35,458 nucleotides of DNA from Planctomycetota bacterium (GTDB lineage: Bacteria > Planctomycetota > UBA8108 > JACQVS01): positions 1-35,458 of the forward strand of contig JACQVS010000183.1 of NCBI GenBank assembly GCA_016209605.1. Reading direction: 5' to 3'. Of this stretch, positions 8,034 through 17,028 are shown piece by piece. Each line of letters opens with the position of its first letter. Position 1 is the stretch's first letter. Made by a program: the position numbers and the translations under genes. The notes beneath the pieces are model-generated. The model did not search any database, was not told the origin of the DNA, and saw only the letters and a program-made list of their open reading frames with translations.

Positions 8034-10202
8034 ATGCCGACTTCAACTGCGAACACCAGCCTGTGCCGGGAAGCCCTGATCATCCTGGCGCTGCCGCTTC
8101 TGGCCTTCGTCATCCAGGTGTTCTTTGGCAAGCGCATTCCTCCCAAGCACCGGGAGGGGGACTGGATCCCGACCCTGGCGATGTTCGCCGGCCTGTGCAT
8201 CGCCTTGAAGATGTTCTTCGCCGACCTCCTGGGGAGCCCGGAAGGCATCGAGCGGCAGCTGTGGTATCCGCTCTCCGGGCTCGATTGGCTGGATATCGGC
8301 AAGGCGGGCCAGACCGCCGGCGGCCTCTTCCACATGGACTTCGGCATCCTCGTCGACAACCTCACCATCGCCATGCTCCTGGTGGTGACGCTGGTGAGCT
8401 TCCTCGTCCACCTCTATTCCTGGGGCTACATGCACGGCGAGGCGCGCTACAACCACTTCTTCGCGTACCTGGCGCTCTTCTCCTTCTCAATGCTCGGCCT
8501 CTGCATCACCTCGAACCTGCTCTTCTGTTTCATCTTCTGGGAGCTGGTGGGCGTCTGCTCCTACTTCCTGATCGGCTTTTACTTCGAGAAGAAGTCGGCG
8601 TCGAACGCCGCCATCAAGGCGTTCCTCACCACCAGGGTCGGCGACCTGGGCTTTTTGCTGGCGATCCTCATCATCGCCGCCACCGTCCGCTCCCTCGAGT
8701 ACGATGACATCTTCAAGAGCGTCCAGGAGAACAAGTGGGGCTTCGGCCTCGCCGCCGTGCCGCTCACCTTCGTGGCCATCAGCCTCTTCTTCGGTCCGAT
8801 GGGAAAGTCGGCGCAGTTTCCGCTGCACGTCTGGCTTCCCGACGCCATGGAGGGCCCGACGCCGGTGTCCGCCTTGATCCACGCCGCCACCATGGTGGCG
8901 GCCGGCGTGTACGTGGTCGGCCGCATGTTCCCGTTCATGGCGGGGCCGGGCTACTTTCAAGGGGACTTCTTCCACAGCACCCCGCTCCTCGTGGTGGCGG
9001 TGACCGGCAGCTTCACGGCGATCTTCGCCGCCTCGATCGCCTTCTCGCAGACCGACATCAAGAAGGTCCTGGCTTACTCGACGGTCTCCCAGCTCGGCTA
9101 CATGATGCTCGGCCTCGGGGTTGGCAGCGTCGCCGCCGCCCTCTTCCACCTGACGACGCACGCCATGTTCAAGGCCCTCCTCTTCCTCGGCTCGGGAAGC
9201 GTCATCCACGCCGTCCACTCGAACGAGATGGCCGACATGGGCGGGCTGTGGAGGAAGATGAAGGTCACCTGGTCCACCTTCTTGATCGGCACCCTGGCCA
9301 TCTCCGGGCTGCCGTACCTCTCGGGCTTTTTCTCCAAGGAGGCCATCTTGACCCAGGCGAAGGCCGTCGCCGACCACCATGGCGGCTGGTACCGCGTGGC
9401 CTTTTATCTCGGCATGGCCACCGCTTTCATGACGCCGTTTTACATGTTCCGCATGTTCTGGAAGACCTTCCACGGCCGCCCGCGCAACCACCACGCCTAC
9501 GAGCACGCCCACGAGTCCCCCTGGACCATGACCGTGCCGCTCGTCATCCTGGCGGTCCTGTCGATCGGCATGGGCGGATTGAAGGGGGAATGGTTCGAGG
9601 AGCGCGTCAATTCGCTCAAGGTCACGGAAAACCTCTTCAGCGATCCGCAGCGGCAGGTGTTCATCGCCAGCGAAGCCTTGAACGCGATCAAGGAGGCCCA
9701 CGGCCACGCGCACCACGAGGTGCTGCTATTGTCCCTCGCGGCGTTCCTTCTCGGCCTCTTCGGCTCCTGGGTCTTCTTCGGCCCCCGGAGCCCCCTCGCC
9801 TCCCGCGACCTCCTCAAGCCGGGGACCCTGGCAGGCGCGGTGCTCGGCCCCCTCAACCACTGCTTGAAGAACCTCTGGTTCGTCGATGCGCTGTACAACC
9901 TGGTCTTCATCAACCTGGTGCATTTCCTGCGCGTGCTCTGCGGCGCCTTTGACATGTACATCATCGACGGCCTCGTCAACCTGCAGGGCCATCTCTGCAA
10001 GTTCCTCGCCTGGGTGGTCGGCATCGCCGACTACGAGGGCGTCGATGGCACGGTGCGCGGGCTCGGCGGCGTCACCTTGTGGGCCGGCCGGTTGATGCCG
10101 CGGCTGCAGACCGGCAACCTGCAGGAGTACGTGTACGCCTCGGTCTTCTTCGCCACCGGGGTGCTGCTGGTGTCGGTGGCCCTCATCCGGTTGTTGTTGT
10201 AA
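8034..10202 (+). CDS. nuoL: NADH-quinone oxidoreductase subunit L (antiporter-like)
   Basis: This 722-residue protein is the distal antiporter-like subunit of the membrane arm. Key sites are visible: the helix-5 glutamate in FIFWELVGVCSYFLIG (about 166-181), the lysine/proline region GKSAQFPLHVWLPDAMEGP (about 260-278), and the later HAMFKALLFLGSGSVIHA. The extended C-terminal part (after about 560) should supply the lateral amphipathic helix and last membrane helix. The length is on the long side because of a His-rich segment near 540-560. The nuoK-nuoL gap holds a weak 5-bp stem (7992-8007) followed by a short T-run; it may slightly attenuate read-through. Confidence 0.96.
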   Translation: MPTSTANTSLCREALIILALPLLAFVIQVFFGKRIPPKHREGDWIPTLAMFAGLCIALKMFFADLLGSPEGIERQLWYPLSGLDWLDIGKAGQTAGGLFHMDFGILVDNLTIAMLLVVTLVSFLVHLYSWGYMHGEARYNHFFAYLALFSFSMLGLCITSNLLFCFIFWELVGVCSYFLIGFYFEKKSASNAAIKAFLTTRVGDLGFLLAILIIAATVRSLEYDDIFKSVQENKWGFGLAAVPLTFVAISLFFGPMGKSAQFPLHVWLPDAMEGPTPVSALIHAATMVAAGVYVVGRMFPFMAGPGYFQGDFFHSTPLLVVAVTGSFTAIFAASIAFSQTDIKKVLAYSTVSQLGYMMLGLGVGSVAAALFHLTTHAMFKALLFLGSGSVIHAVHSNEMADMGGLWRKMKVTWSTFLIGTLAISGLPYLSGFFSKEAILTQAKAVADHHGGWYRVAFYLGMATAFMTPFYMFRMFWKTFHGRPRNHHAYEHAHESPWTMTVPLVILAVLSIGMGGLKGEWFEERVNSLKVTENLFSDPQRQVFIASEALNAIKEAHGHAHHEVLLLSLAAFLLGLFGSWVFFGPRSPLASRDLLKPGTLAGAVLGPLNHCLKNLWFVDALYNLVFINLVHFLRVLCGAFDMYIIDGLVNLQGHLCKFLAWVVGIADYEGVDGTVRGLGGVTLWAGRLMPRLQTGNLQEYVYASVFFATGVLLVSVALIRLLL

Positions 10203-10253
10203 TGAAAGACCATTTGATTTATTAAAATTTTGTCGAATCGGGATTGACCGCTT

Positions 10254-12041
10254 ATGTATACATTGACCTGGTTGACCTTCTTTCCCCTGCTCACGGCGGG
10301 GGTGATCCTGCTTCCCATCTGGCCCAAGAGCGTCATGAAGTTCCTCGCCGTGGTGGGGGCCTTCATCACCTTCATCATCGCCACCGGCATCGCCCGCGAC
10401 TACAGCGACGCCGAGCGCTCTCCGGGGGCGGCGCAAGGGCCGGCGCGCGGCGCCGATGCCGTCCTCAAGGAACTGATCGAGTCGGAGCTGGTTCAGCTCG
10501 GAAGCGGCTTGATCGACCAGGTGCGCGCCCGATTGCCGAAGTCGGCCGATGAGGTGAAGTCGGTCAGCGAGGACACCAGGAAGGCGCTGCTGGTGGAGCT
10601 GGGGAAGAAGGGCTTCCACGCCTGGGAGCGGGCCAGCGAGCTGGTCGTCGCCTCAAGCGTCCCGCAAGCGAGCCGCCTCCGCTATGTCGAGTTCGCGCCG
10701 TGGATCGGTCAATTCAAGATCAACTACTTCATGGCCGTCGACGGCTTGAGCCTGCCGCTGGTGTGGCTCACGGCGCTCCTCGGCGTCCTCTGCCTGGTCT
10801 ACTCCTGGACCATCGACCAGGGGACCAAGGCTTACTACGCGCTCTTCCTGATCCTCGAGACCGGCCTCATCGGCGTCTTTTGCGCCCTCGACTTCTTCCT
10901 CTTTTACGTCTTCTGGGAGATCGTGCTCCTCCCCATGTGGTTCCTCATCGGCATCTGGGGCGGCCCCAACCGCATCTACGCCGCCATCAAGTTCTTCATA
11001 TACACCCTGGTGGGATCGGTGATCATGCTCCTCGCCATGCTGGTCTTTTACTTCAAGACCGAGCCCCACACCTTCAACATCATCACGCTCATGGGCTTGA
11101 CTCCCCTTACCTATTCGCTCCAGCTGCAGACCATGCTCTTTCTCGCCCTCTTCATCGGTTTCGCCATCAAGGTGCCGGTCTTCCCGTTCCACACCTGGCT
11201 GCCGGACGCCCACGTCGAGGCGCCGACCGCCATCAGCGTGGTGCTGGCCGGCGTCCTCCTGAAGATGGGCGGGTACGGCTTCTTCCGCTTCTCCTACCCG
11301 CTCCTCCCTCAAGCCGCCACCCAGCGCGGCATGATCTGGTTCATCGCCATCCTGGCCTTGATCAACATCGTCTACGGCGCCTTCTGCGCCATGGCGCAGA
11401 AGGACTTCAAGAAGCTGGTGGCTTACTCCTCGGTCAGCCACATGGGCTACGTTCTCCTGGGCCTGGCCTCCTTGAGCTACATGGGCATCGACGGCGCGGT
11501 CCTTCAGATGTTCACTCACGGCATCTCCTCGGCCATGCTCTTCTTCATCGTCGGCGTGATTTACGACCGCGCCCATCACCGCGACCTCGACCGCTTCGGC
11601 GGCATCGGCTTGCAGATGCCCTGGTACACCGGCATCGCCACGGTGGGCTTCTTCACCTCGCTTGGCCTGCCGGGCCTCTGCGGCTTCATCAGCGAGGTGC
11701 TCGTCTTCCTGGGCTCCTGGGACACGAGCATGAGCCTGATCACCACCCCCGCCGGCGATAAGGGTCTGGGGGCGCGGTGGATCGTTTACGTTTCCCTCCT
11801 GGGCGTGGTGCTCGCGGCGGTCTACATCCTCTGGACCATCCAGCGGGTCTACCTCGGCAACGTGAAGGATGAGCATTACAAGCACTTCCCGGACCTCTCC
11901 TTCCGCGAGGTGGTGGCCCTGGTGCCGCTGGCCTTCCTGTGCGTCGTGATCGGCCTGCTGCCCAACCCGACCATCTTGAACCACATCGATCCGTCCCTGC
12001 GCGAGCTCACCGACATGGTGCGCAAGGCCGCCGGCCTGTAA
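10254..12041 (+). CDS. nuoM: NADH-quinone oxidoreductase subunit M with soluble insertion
   Basis: This 595-residue protein is the second antiporter-like subunit. Conserved parts are clear: MAVDGLSLPLVWLT (from about 160), FWEIVLLPMWFLIGIWGG, and KVPVFPFHTWLPDAHVEAP. NuoM is usually about 500 residues. Here about 95 residues (50-146) lie between helix 2 and the FAPWIGQFKINY segment, where Escherichia coli has about 30. The inserted part is hydrophilic and helical (for example ADAVLKELIESEL, LIDQVRARLPK, DTRKALLVELGKKG) and should face the side on which the helix 2-3 loop lies. The start ATG at 10254 has only a weak GGGA upstream. Confidence 0.95.
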   Translation: MYTLTWLTFFPLLTAGVILLPIWPKSVMKFLAVVGAFITFIIATGIARDYSDAERSPGAAQGPARGADAVLKELIESELVQLGSGLIDQVRARLPKSADEVKSVSEDTRKALLVELGKKGFHAWERASELVVASSVPQASRLRYVEFAPWIGQFKINYFMAVDGLSLPLVWLTALLGVLCLVYSWTIDQGTKAYYALFLILETGLIGVFCALDFFLFYVFWEIVLLPMWFLIGIWGGPNRIYAAIKFFIYTLVGSVIMLLAMLVFYFKTEPHTFNIITLMGLTPLTYSLQLQTMLFLALFIGFAIKVPVFPFHTWLPDAHVEAPTAISVVLAGVLLKMGGYGFFRFSYPLLPQAATQRGMIWFIAILALINIVYGAFCAMAQKDFKKLVAYSSVSHMGYVLLGLASLSYMGIDGAVLQMFTHGISSAMLFFIVGVIYDRAHHRDLDRFGGIGLQMPWYTGIATVGFFTSLGLPGLCGFISEVLVFLGSWDTSMSLITTPAGDKGLGARWIVYVSLLGVVLAAVYILWTIQRVYLGNVKDEHYKHFPDLSFREVVALVPLAFLCVVIGLLPNPTILNHIDPSLRELTDMVRKAAGL

Positions 12042-12057
12042 CTGATTGAGGTAACGG

Positions 12058-13677
12058 ATGCTGCTTCTCGACATCGATTTAGAGCAATTTCGCGAGGTCT
12101 TCGTCCCGAGCATAACCAAAAGCCTCCACTTCTTCGGGCCGGAGTTTCAGGTCGCCATAGCGGCCATGGTGATCCTCTTGATCGACCTGGTGCTCCCTCG
12201 CAAGGCCTCCAGGCAGCTCGCCTGGCTGGCGGTCTTCGCCTGCTTGTATCCGGCCTTGTCGGTTCTTTCGCTCTATGAAGAATCGCAATCCCTCTTCATC
12301 GCCGACCATGCCGCCGTCTCGGCGGATGGGGCGAGCGGCATGCTGGCCATGGACAGCTACGCCAACTTCTTCAAGCTTTTCTTCCTCCTCGGCGCCGTTC
12401 CGGTGATCCTCCTATCCTATGTCGCCAAGGAGCTGGAGGACCGGCGCATGGGGGAGTACTACGCCATCCTCCTCGCTTCCATCCTGGCCGGCATGCTCAT
12501 GGCTTCGTCGGCGCATTTCCTCATGGCCTTCATCTCCCTCGAGTTCCTCAGCATCTGCTCCTACATCCTGGTCGGCTTTCACAAGAACAGCCGCGCCAGC
12601 TCGGAGGCGGCCTTGAAGTACATCATTTACGGCAGCGTCGCCGCCGGCGTCATGGGCTATGGCCTGTCGCTCCTCTACGGCCTCACCGGAACGGGCGACC
12701 TCCAGAAGTTCGGCGAGCGGCTCATGGCCTCGATCGCCAATCCGGAAGCCGCCGGAACTCTCAATGTGACCGCCGTTGCCGCCACCCTGGGCCTCTTGAT
12801 GACCTTCCTCGGCCTGGCCTACAAGATGGCCGCCATCCCCATGCACTTCTGGTGCCCCGACGTCTATGAGGGCGCGCCGACGCCGATCACGGCCTTCTTG
12901 TCGGTGGCCTCCAAGGCCGCCGGGTTCGCCCTGTGCCTGCGGTTCTTCTCCAACCTCAAGTTCGCGGATGCCGCCCTCGACCAGGCCATCAGCTGGCCGG
13001 TGGTGATGATCGTCATCTCCATGGTCACCATGACGGTGGGGAACTTCGCCGCCCTCTGGCAGGAGAACCTGAAGCGCCTCTTCGCCTATTCCTCGATCGC
13101 CCACGCCGGCTACATGATGATGGGCGTGTCGATCCTCGGCATCCCCGGCGCCAGCACGGGAGGCGTCCAGCTCATCGCCTACTACCTGCTCGCCTACCTG
13201 GCCATGAACCTCGGCGCCTTCGCGGTGGTCATCCTGATCGAGAACCGCACCCGCTCGGTCAACTTGAGCGACTATAACGGCATGGGTTGGCGGGCGCCGT
13301 TCCTGGGCGTGGCCTTGACCGTCTTCCTCTTCTCCCTGATCGGCATTCCGCCCACGGCCGGGTTCACCGGCAAGTTCCAGCTCTTCATGGGGGTGCTGGA
13401 GCGCGCGGCGAAGATCGGCGGGCATCTCGGGACGCTCCTTTACATCCTGGCCGTGGTCGCCGTCATCAACACCGCCGTGTCGGTGTATTACTACGCCAGG
13501 ATCATCCGCAACCTGTACCTGACGAGGATCGAGGAGGGGGGCGAGAGGGTGAGCGTTCCTTTCCTCGGAACGGCGCTGGTGGCCGTCCTCGTGGCCATGA
13601 CCTTTTACCTCTTCTTCTCGGCGGAGAGCATTCTCGATAAAACCTTGAACCTGAAAATCCTCGGCGTGCTGCCATGA
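12058..13677 (+). CDS. nuoN: NADH-quinone oxidoreductase subunit N
   Basis: This 539-residue protein is the third antiporter-like subunit. Typical sites are FISLEFLSICSYILVGF (helix-5 glutamate), KMAAIPMHFWCPDVYEGAP (proton-channel lysine region) and the later LKRLFAYSSIAHAGYMM. GAGG at 12048-12051 lies six bases before the ATG. It is the last recognised complex I subunit in the operon; its stop overlaps the next start by four bases (ATGA at 13674-13677). Confidence 0.96.
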   Translation: MLLLDIDLEQFREVFVPSITKSLHFFGPEFQVAIAAMVILLIDLVLPRKASRQLAWLAVFACLYPALSVLSLYEESQSLFIADHAAVSADGASGMLAMDSYANFFKLFFLLGAVPVILLSYVAKELEDRRMGEYYAILLASILAGMLMASSAHFLMAFISLEFLSICSYILVGFHKNSRASSEAALKYIIYGSVAAGVMGYGLSLLYGLTGTGDLQKFGERLMASIANPEAAGTLNVTAVAATLGLLMTFLGLAYKMAAIPMHFWCPDVYEGAPTPITAFLSVASKAAGFALCLRFFSNLKFADAALDQAISWPVVMIVISMVTMTVGNFAALWQENLKRLFAYSSIAHAGYMMMGVSILGIPGASTGGVQLIAYYLLAYLAMNLGAFAVVILIENRTRSVNLSDYNGMGWRAPFLGVALTVFLFSLIGIPPTAGFTGKFQLFMGVLERAAKIGGHLGTLLYILAVVAVINTAVSVYYYARIIRNLYLTRIEEGGERVSVPFLGTALVAVLVAMTFYLFFSAESILDKTLNLKILGVLP

Positions 13678-14156
13678 AAGATCCGATCGCCCTTCAAAGT
13701 TTTGAAAAGATCCACCAGCTGCAATCGAAATCTTTTCTCCGCTACGTGGTGGAGGCGGCCGCGGCCGGCGTCCGCGACGAGTGGGACCGCAAGGCCAAGG
13801 GCCTGGCCGAGGCGTGGTACCGCGACAGTCAAGGAAACCTGGGAGTCCTCGAGCGCCTGCTTGCGGAGGAGGACGTCTCCCCGCGCCCCATCCCCTGGCC
13901 GCTCGGCTTCTCTCAGTACCATTACTGCGACGCCTCCTACCTCCTCGGCCCCTTGAAGAAGCGCATGGAGGCCCATTACCAGGAGATCGAGGCCGAGGCC
14001 CGCAACCTCGCCGGCTGGCCGGCGGCCCAGGCCGCGGTGAAGAGCCTCCTCGACCAGGAGCGGCCCTACGTCGTTCGGGCGGCCAAGCTGGAGGCCCAGC
14101 GCCCCCAGACCGGCCCGCCAGCGCAGCGACGAAAGGTGAGTGCGAATTGGTGGTAA
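13674..14156 (+). CDS. unrecognised helical protein ending the nuo operon
   Basis: This 160-residue protein is translationally coupled to nuoN by an ATGA overlap. It is predicted, by eye, to be almost entirely helical, with four segments: about 9-32 (FEKIHQLQSKSFLRYVVEAA), 36-68, 82-112 (YHYCDASYLLGPLKKRMEAH, then YQEIEAEA) and 117-142. There is no signal peptide or membrane segment. The four-helix layout with acidic residues and histidines (HYQEIEAEA) resembles ferritin-like bundles, but the exact metal-binding motif is not evident, so that is only a suggestion. It could be an accessory or assembly factor of this complex I or simply a co-transcribed gene. I do not recognise the family. Confidence 0.75.
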   Translation: MKDPIALQSFEKIHQLQSKSFLRYVVEAAAAGVRDEWDRKAKGLAEAWYRDSQGNLGVLERLLAEEDVSPRPIPWPLGFSQYHYCDASYLLGPLKKRMEAHYQEIEAEARNLAGWPAAQAAVKSLLDQERPYVVRAAKLEAQRPQTGPPAQRRKVSANWW

Positions 14157-14169
14157 AATCTTCTTCTCT

Positions 14170-14219
14170 GTCCATGGAACCTTGGCGCGCCGTCTTCGGC
14201 GCGCCAAGGTTCCATGGAC
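14170..14219. repeat. perfect 22-bp inverted repeat, 6-base loop
   Basis: The left arm (14170-14191) and right arm (14198-14219) are exact reverse complements, with loop GTCTTC (14192-14197). The arms contain TCCATGGA, AAGG/CCTT and GGCGCGCC, so each arm itself contains smaller palindromes. It lies 14 bases after the last gene of the nuo operon. Transcribed, it would form a very stable hairpin; there is only a short TTT after it, so it is at best an atypical terminator. It may also be a dispersed palindromic element. Confidence 0.85.
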
Positions 14220-14293
14220 TTTAGCCCTGTGGCCGGCGCCGCCCAAAAATTTAAATGAGACTTTTCCCTCTCCCTCCGGTACCCTCTATTCTC

Positions 14294-15718
14294 ATGCGCC
14301 GAGCGACCAATGACTGGATGTGGATACTCCTGCCCCTTTTCTGTATTTTGGTCTCCGGCCCAACCGCCGCCCAGCCCGGCAAGGCGCAGGCGGCCCTGCG
14401 GGACCTCGAGAAGGCGTCGCGCGATCAAAATACCGAGAAGTTCCTCGCCGCCCTGGACGCCGGGCTCGAGGGGGACGCGGTCAAGGCGCTGCCCAAGGTC
14501 CTCGAGTGTTACGGCAACTTCGATTCCGGCAGGAACGGCCTCGAGGCGGGCGAGTACTACCGCTTCCACTCCGCGGTGGCGCACCGCCTCGGCAGGCTCA
14601 GGAGGATCGCCGAGGTGAACGAGATGAAACGCCTCATGAAGAACTGCCCGCGCTGGCAGGGGCGCCTCCTCCTCCTCGATGCCTCCCTCGCCTTCGGCAG
14701 CTCGCGGTCGGATCGCCTCGACATGGCCTTCGAAGCGCTCGAGGACGGCGCGCCGGCGGTGATCCGGCGGGCGCTCTTCTACCTCAAGAAGGTCGCGGAT
14801 CTGAAGACCGTCGATGCGATCCTCTCGCGCTTCCTGGAGATCGACCGGAAGGAGGGGGCATACAGGGGGGATGACTGGGACCGCGCCCGCTTCGCCTGCC
14901 GCGATGCGCTCACCGCGCTTCTCAAGATCAGCTTGCCGGCCGCCGTCGATTATCAAAATTACCTCAGCACTCGCCGCGACTGGCCGGACCTCTTCAATCC
15001 CGCCCGGAGCGGGGAGGGGGCCAGGACCGCCCTCACGCTCTTCGGCACCGAGGTCACCGGCAAGAACATCGTCTTCGTTATCGACGTCTCGGGCAGCATG
15101 ATGGCCACCGATCCGATCATCCTGACGGGCCGCGAAGAAGAAAAACACAAGACCGAGGTGGTGCGCAAGAAGAAGGACCGGGAAAAGGACGGCGGCAAGG
15201 AGAAGGATGCGGCGAAGGAAGAGGCCAAGGTCGAGCCCAGCGTCGTCACCGAGCGCCGGCGCATCACCCGCGCCAGGAAGGAACTGGTCAAGGTGATCCG
15301 CGCCCTGCCGGAAGGGGTGAAGATCAACATCATCGCTTACTCGAGCGACGTCGCCTCGTGGAAGGTAAAGCTCGTGCCGGCGACTCCGGAGACGCGCAAG
15401 GAGGCCGTGGCCTTCGTCGAGACACTCGATGCGGACGGCATCACCGTCACCGACCGAGCGCTCGAGTCGGCGTTCGAGGACCTGTCGGTCGACACCATCT
15501 ACCTCATCACCGACGGCGCCCCGACGCACGTGGGCTCCACGGGCCCGGAGCTGCCGCCGGATGCCAAGGAGCTGATCGAGGCCATCCACAAGCGCATCCG
15601 GGAACTCAACTTTCTCCGCGGCGTGCGCCTCTTCACCCTCGGATTTCCGGAAGCTGAGGAGGAATTTCTCAAAAAACTGGCGGCCGACAATTCAGGAACG
15701 TACGCGCCGATCCGATAA
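14294..15718 (+). CDS. exported von Willebrand factor A domain protein
   Basis: From the ATG at 14294 this is a 474-residue protein with a signal peptide (hydrophobic WMWILLPLFCILVSG, then TAAQPG). An alternative ATG at 14255 adds 13 residues before the signal; neither has a clear ribosome-binding site. Residues about 30-240 are helical, possibly HEAT/TPR-like. The VWA domain begins near residue 258 (NIVFVIDVSGSM), with the metal-binding DxSxS motif, a threonine in GITVTDRAL, and aspartate in YLITDGAP. Right after the first motif comes a Lys/Glu-rich insertion of about 50 residues (EEEKHKTEVVRKKKDREKD and onward) that is not part of a usual VWA fold. Ligand unknown. The next gene starts 11 bases downstream. 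Confidence 0.85.
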   Translation: MRRATNDWMWILLPLFCILVSGPTAAQPGKAQAALRDLEKASRDQNTEKFLAALDAGLEGDAVKALPKVLECYGNFDSGRNGLEAGEYYRFHSAVAHRLGRLRRIAEVNEMKRLMKNCPRWQGRLLLLDASLAFGSSRSDRLDMAFEALEDGAPAVIRRALFYLKKVADLKTVDAILSRFLEIDRKEGAYRGDDWDRARFACRDALTALLKISLPAAVDYQNYLSTRRDWPDLFNPARSGEGARTALTLFGTEVTGKNIVFVIDVSGSMMATDPIILTGREEEKHKTEVVRKKKDREKDGGKEKDAAKEEAKVEPSVVTERRRITRARKELVKVIRALPEGVKINIIAYSSDVASWKVKLVPATPETRKEAVAFVETLDADGITVTDRALESAFEDLSVDTIYLITDGAPTHVGSTGPELPPDAKELIEAIHKRIRELNFLRGVRLFTLGFPEAEEEFLKKLAADNSGTYAPIR

Positions 15719-15729
15719 AACTAGTGATT

Positions 15730-17028
15730 ATGCCAAGCGAAAAGACCGTTGTCATTCTAGGCGGTGTCCGCACCCCCTTCGCCAAGGCGGGGGCGGCCCT
15801 TGAGGGGACGAGTGCCGTCGAGCTCGGCTGCCGGGCTGCCGCCGAGGCCATGCATCGCCTCGAGTTGCCGTTCGATGCCGTCGACGAGGTGATTTTCGGA
15901 AACGTCGCCCAGCCGGCCGATGCCCCCAACATCTCCCGCGTCATCGCCCTGCGGGCCGGCTTCCCCATGGGCATTCCGGCTTACACCGTGCATCGCAACT
16001 GCGCTTCCGGAATGGAGGCGGTCACCAGCGCCTGCGAAAAGATCCGCCAGGGCCAGGCGGGCTTGATCCTCGCCGGCGGGGTGGAGTCGATGTCGCAGAT
16101 CCCCTTCCTTTACCCGCGCGACTTCCAGCGCAAGCTCTTTCGCGTCCTGGGGGCCAAGAAGCGGTTTGAAAAACTGGGCGCCTGGCTGCGCTTCCGTCCT
16201 CGAGACCTGAAGCCCATCTTCGGCCTCGAGGCCGGCCTGCGCGATCCGGTCTGCGGCGCCAACATGGGCCAGACGGCCGAGAACCTGGCGCGGGAGTTCG
16301 GCATCGGGCGCGAGGAGCAGGACCAGTTCGCCCTGGAAAGCCACCAGAAGACGGTGGCGGCGCAGTCGGCGGGTCTCTTCAAGGAGGAGATCGCCCCGGT
16401 CTACGCGCCGCCGGACTTCAAGGAGGTGGCGGAGGACGTCGGCCCGCGCGCCAACCAGTCTCTCGAGGCTCTGGCCAAGCTGCGGCCGTACTTCGACCGC
16501 GACTTCGGCACGGTGACGGTCGGAAACGCCTGCCCGGTGACCGATGGCGCCGGCGCGCTGCTCGTCGCGAGCGAGGAGCGCGCTGCGGAGCTGGGGATCG
16601 AGCCGCTCGGGCGGATCGTCGCCTATGCCTACGCCGGCTGCCCGCCCGACCGCATGGGCCTGGGGCCGGTGTTTGCCACCGCGCGAGCGCTCCGGCAGAG
16701 CGGCCTCGGCATCGAAAACCTGGACCGCCTCGAGATCAACGAGGCTTTCGCCGCCCAGGTGCTCGCCTGCGAGCGCGCTTTCGAGTCGGAGGAGTTCGCC
16801 CGGCGGGAGCTGGGCCAGGAGAAGGCGGTGGGGGCGCTTGACCGCCGAAAGCTCAACGTCAACGGCGGCGCCATCGCGCTGGGGCATCCGGTGGGAGCGA
16901 CCGGCGCGCGCCTCATCTTGACCCTGCTCCTCGAGCTCAGGCGCCGCAGGCTGCAGCGCGGCCTGGCCACCTTGTGCATCGGCGGCGGCCAGGGCGGCGC
17001 GGTCATTTTGGAAAGGATGGCCGGATGA
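15730..17028 (+). CDS. fadI: acetyl-CoA acyltransferase (thiolase)
   Basis: This 432-residue thiolase catalyses the last step of fatty-acid beta-oxidation, splitting 3-ketoacyl-CoA to acetyl-CoA. The nucleophile cysteine is in NCASGMEAV, the histidine in ALGHPVGATGAR, and the second catalytic cysteine in LCIGGGQGG. Length fits the FadI type better than the shorter FadA/PhaA types, so the symbol is by similarity of length and neighbour. The frame opens at a GTG (15724), but I prefer the ATG at 15730. It overlaps the following FadJ-type gene by four bases, which fits a two-subunit trifunctional complex. Confidence 0.9.
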   Translation: MPSEKTVVILGGVRTPFAKAGAALEGTSAVELGCRAAAEAMHRLELPFDAVDEVIFGNVAQPADAPNISRVIALRAGFPMGIPAYTVHRNCASGMEAVTSACEKIRQGQAGLILAGGVESMSQIPFLYPRDFQRKLFRVLGAKKRFEKLGAWLRFRPRDLKPIFGLEAGLRDPVCGANMGQTAENLAREFGIGREEQDQFALESHQKTVAAQSAGLFKEEIAPVYAPPDFKEVAEDVGPRANQSLEALAKLRPYFDRDFGTVTVGNACPVTDGAGALLVASEERAAELGIEPLGRIVAYAYAGCPPDRMGLGPVFATARALRQSGLGIENLDRLEINEAFAAQVLACERAFESEEFARRELGQEKAVGALDRRKLNVNGGAIALGHPVGATGARLILTLLLELRRRRLQRGLATLCIGGGQGGAVILERMAG

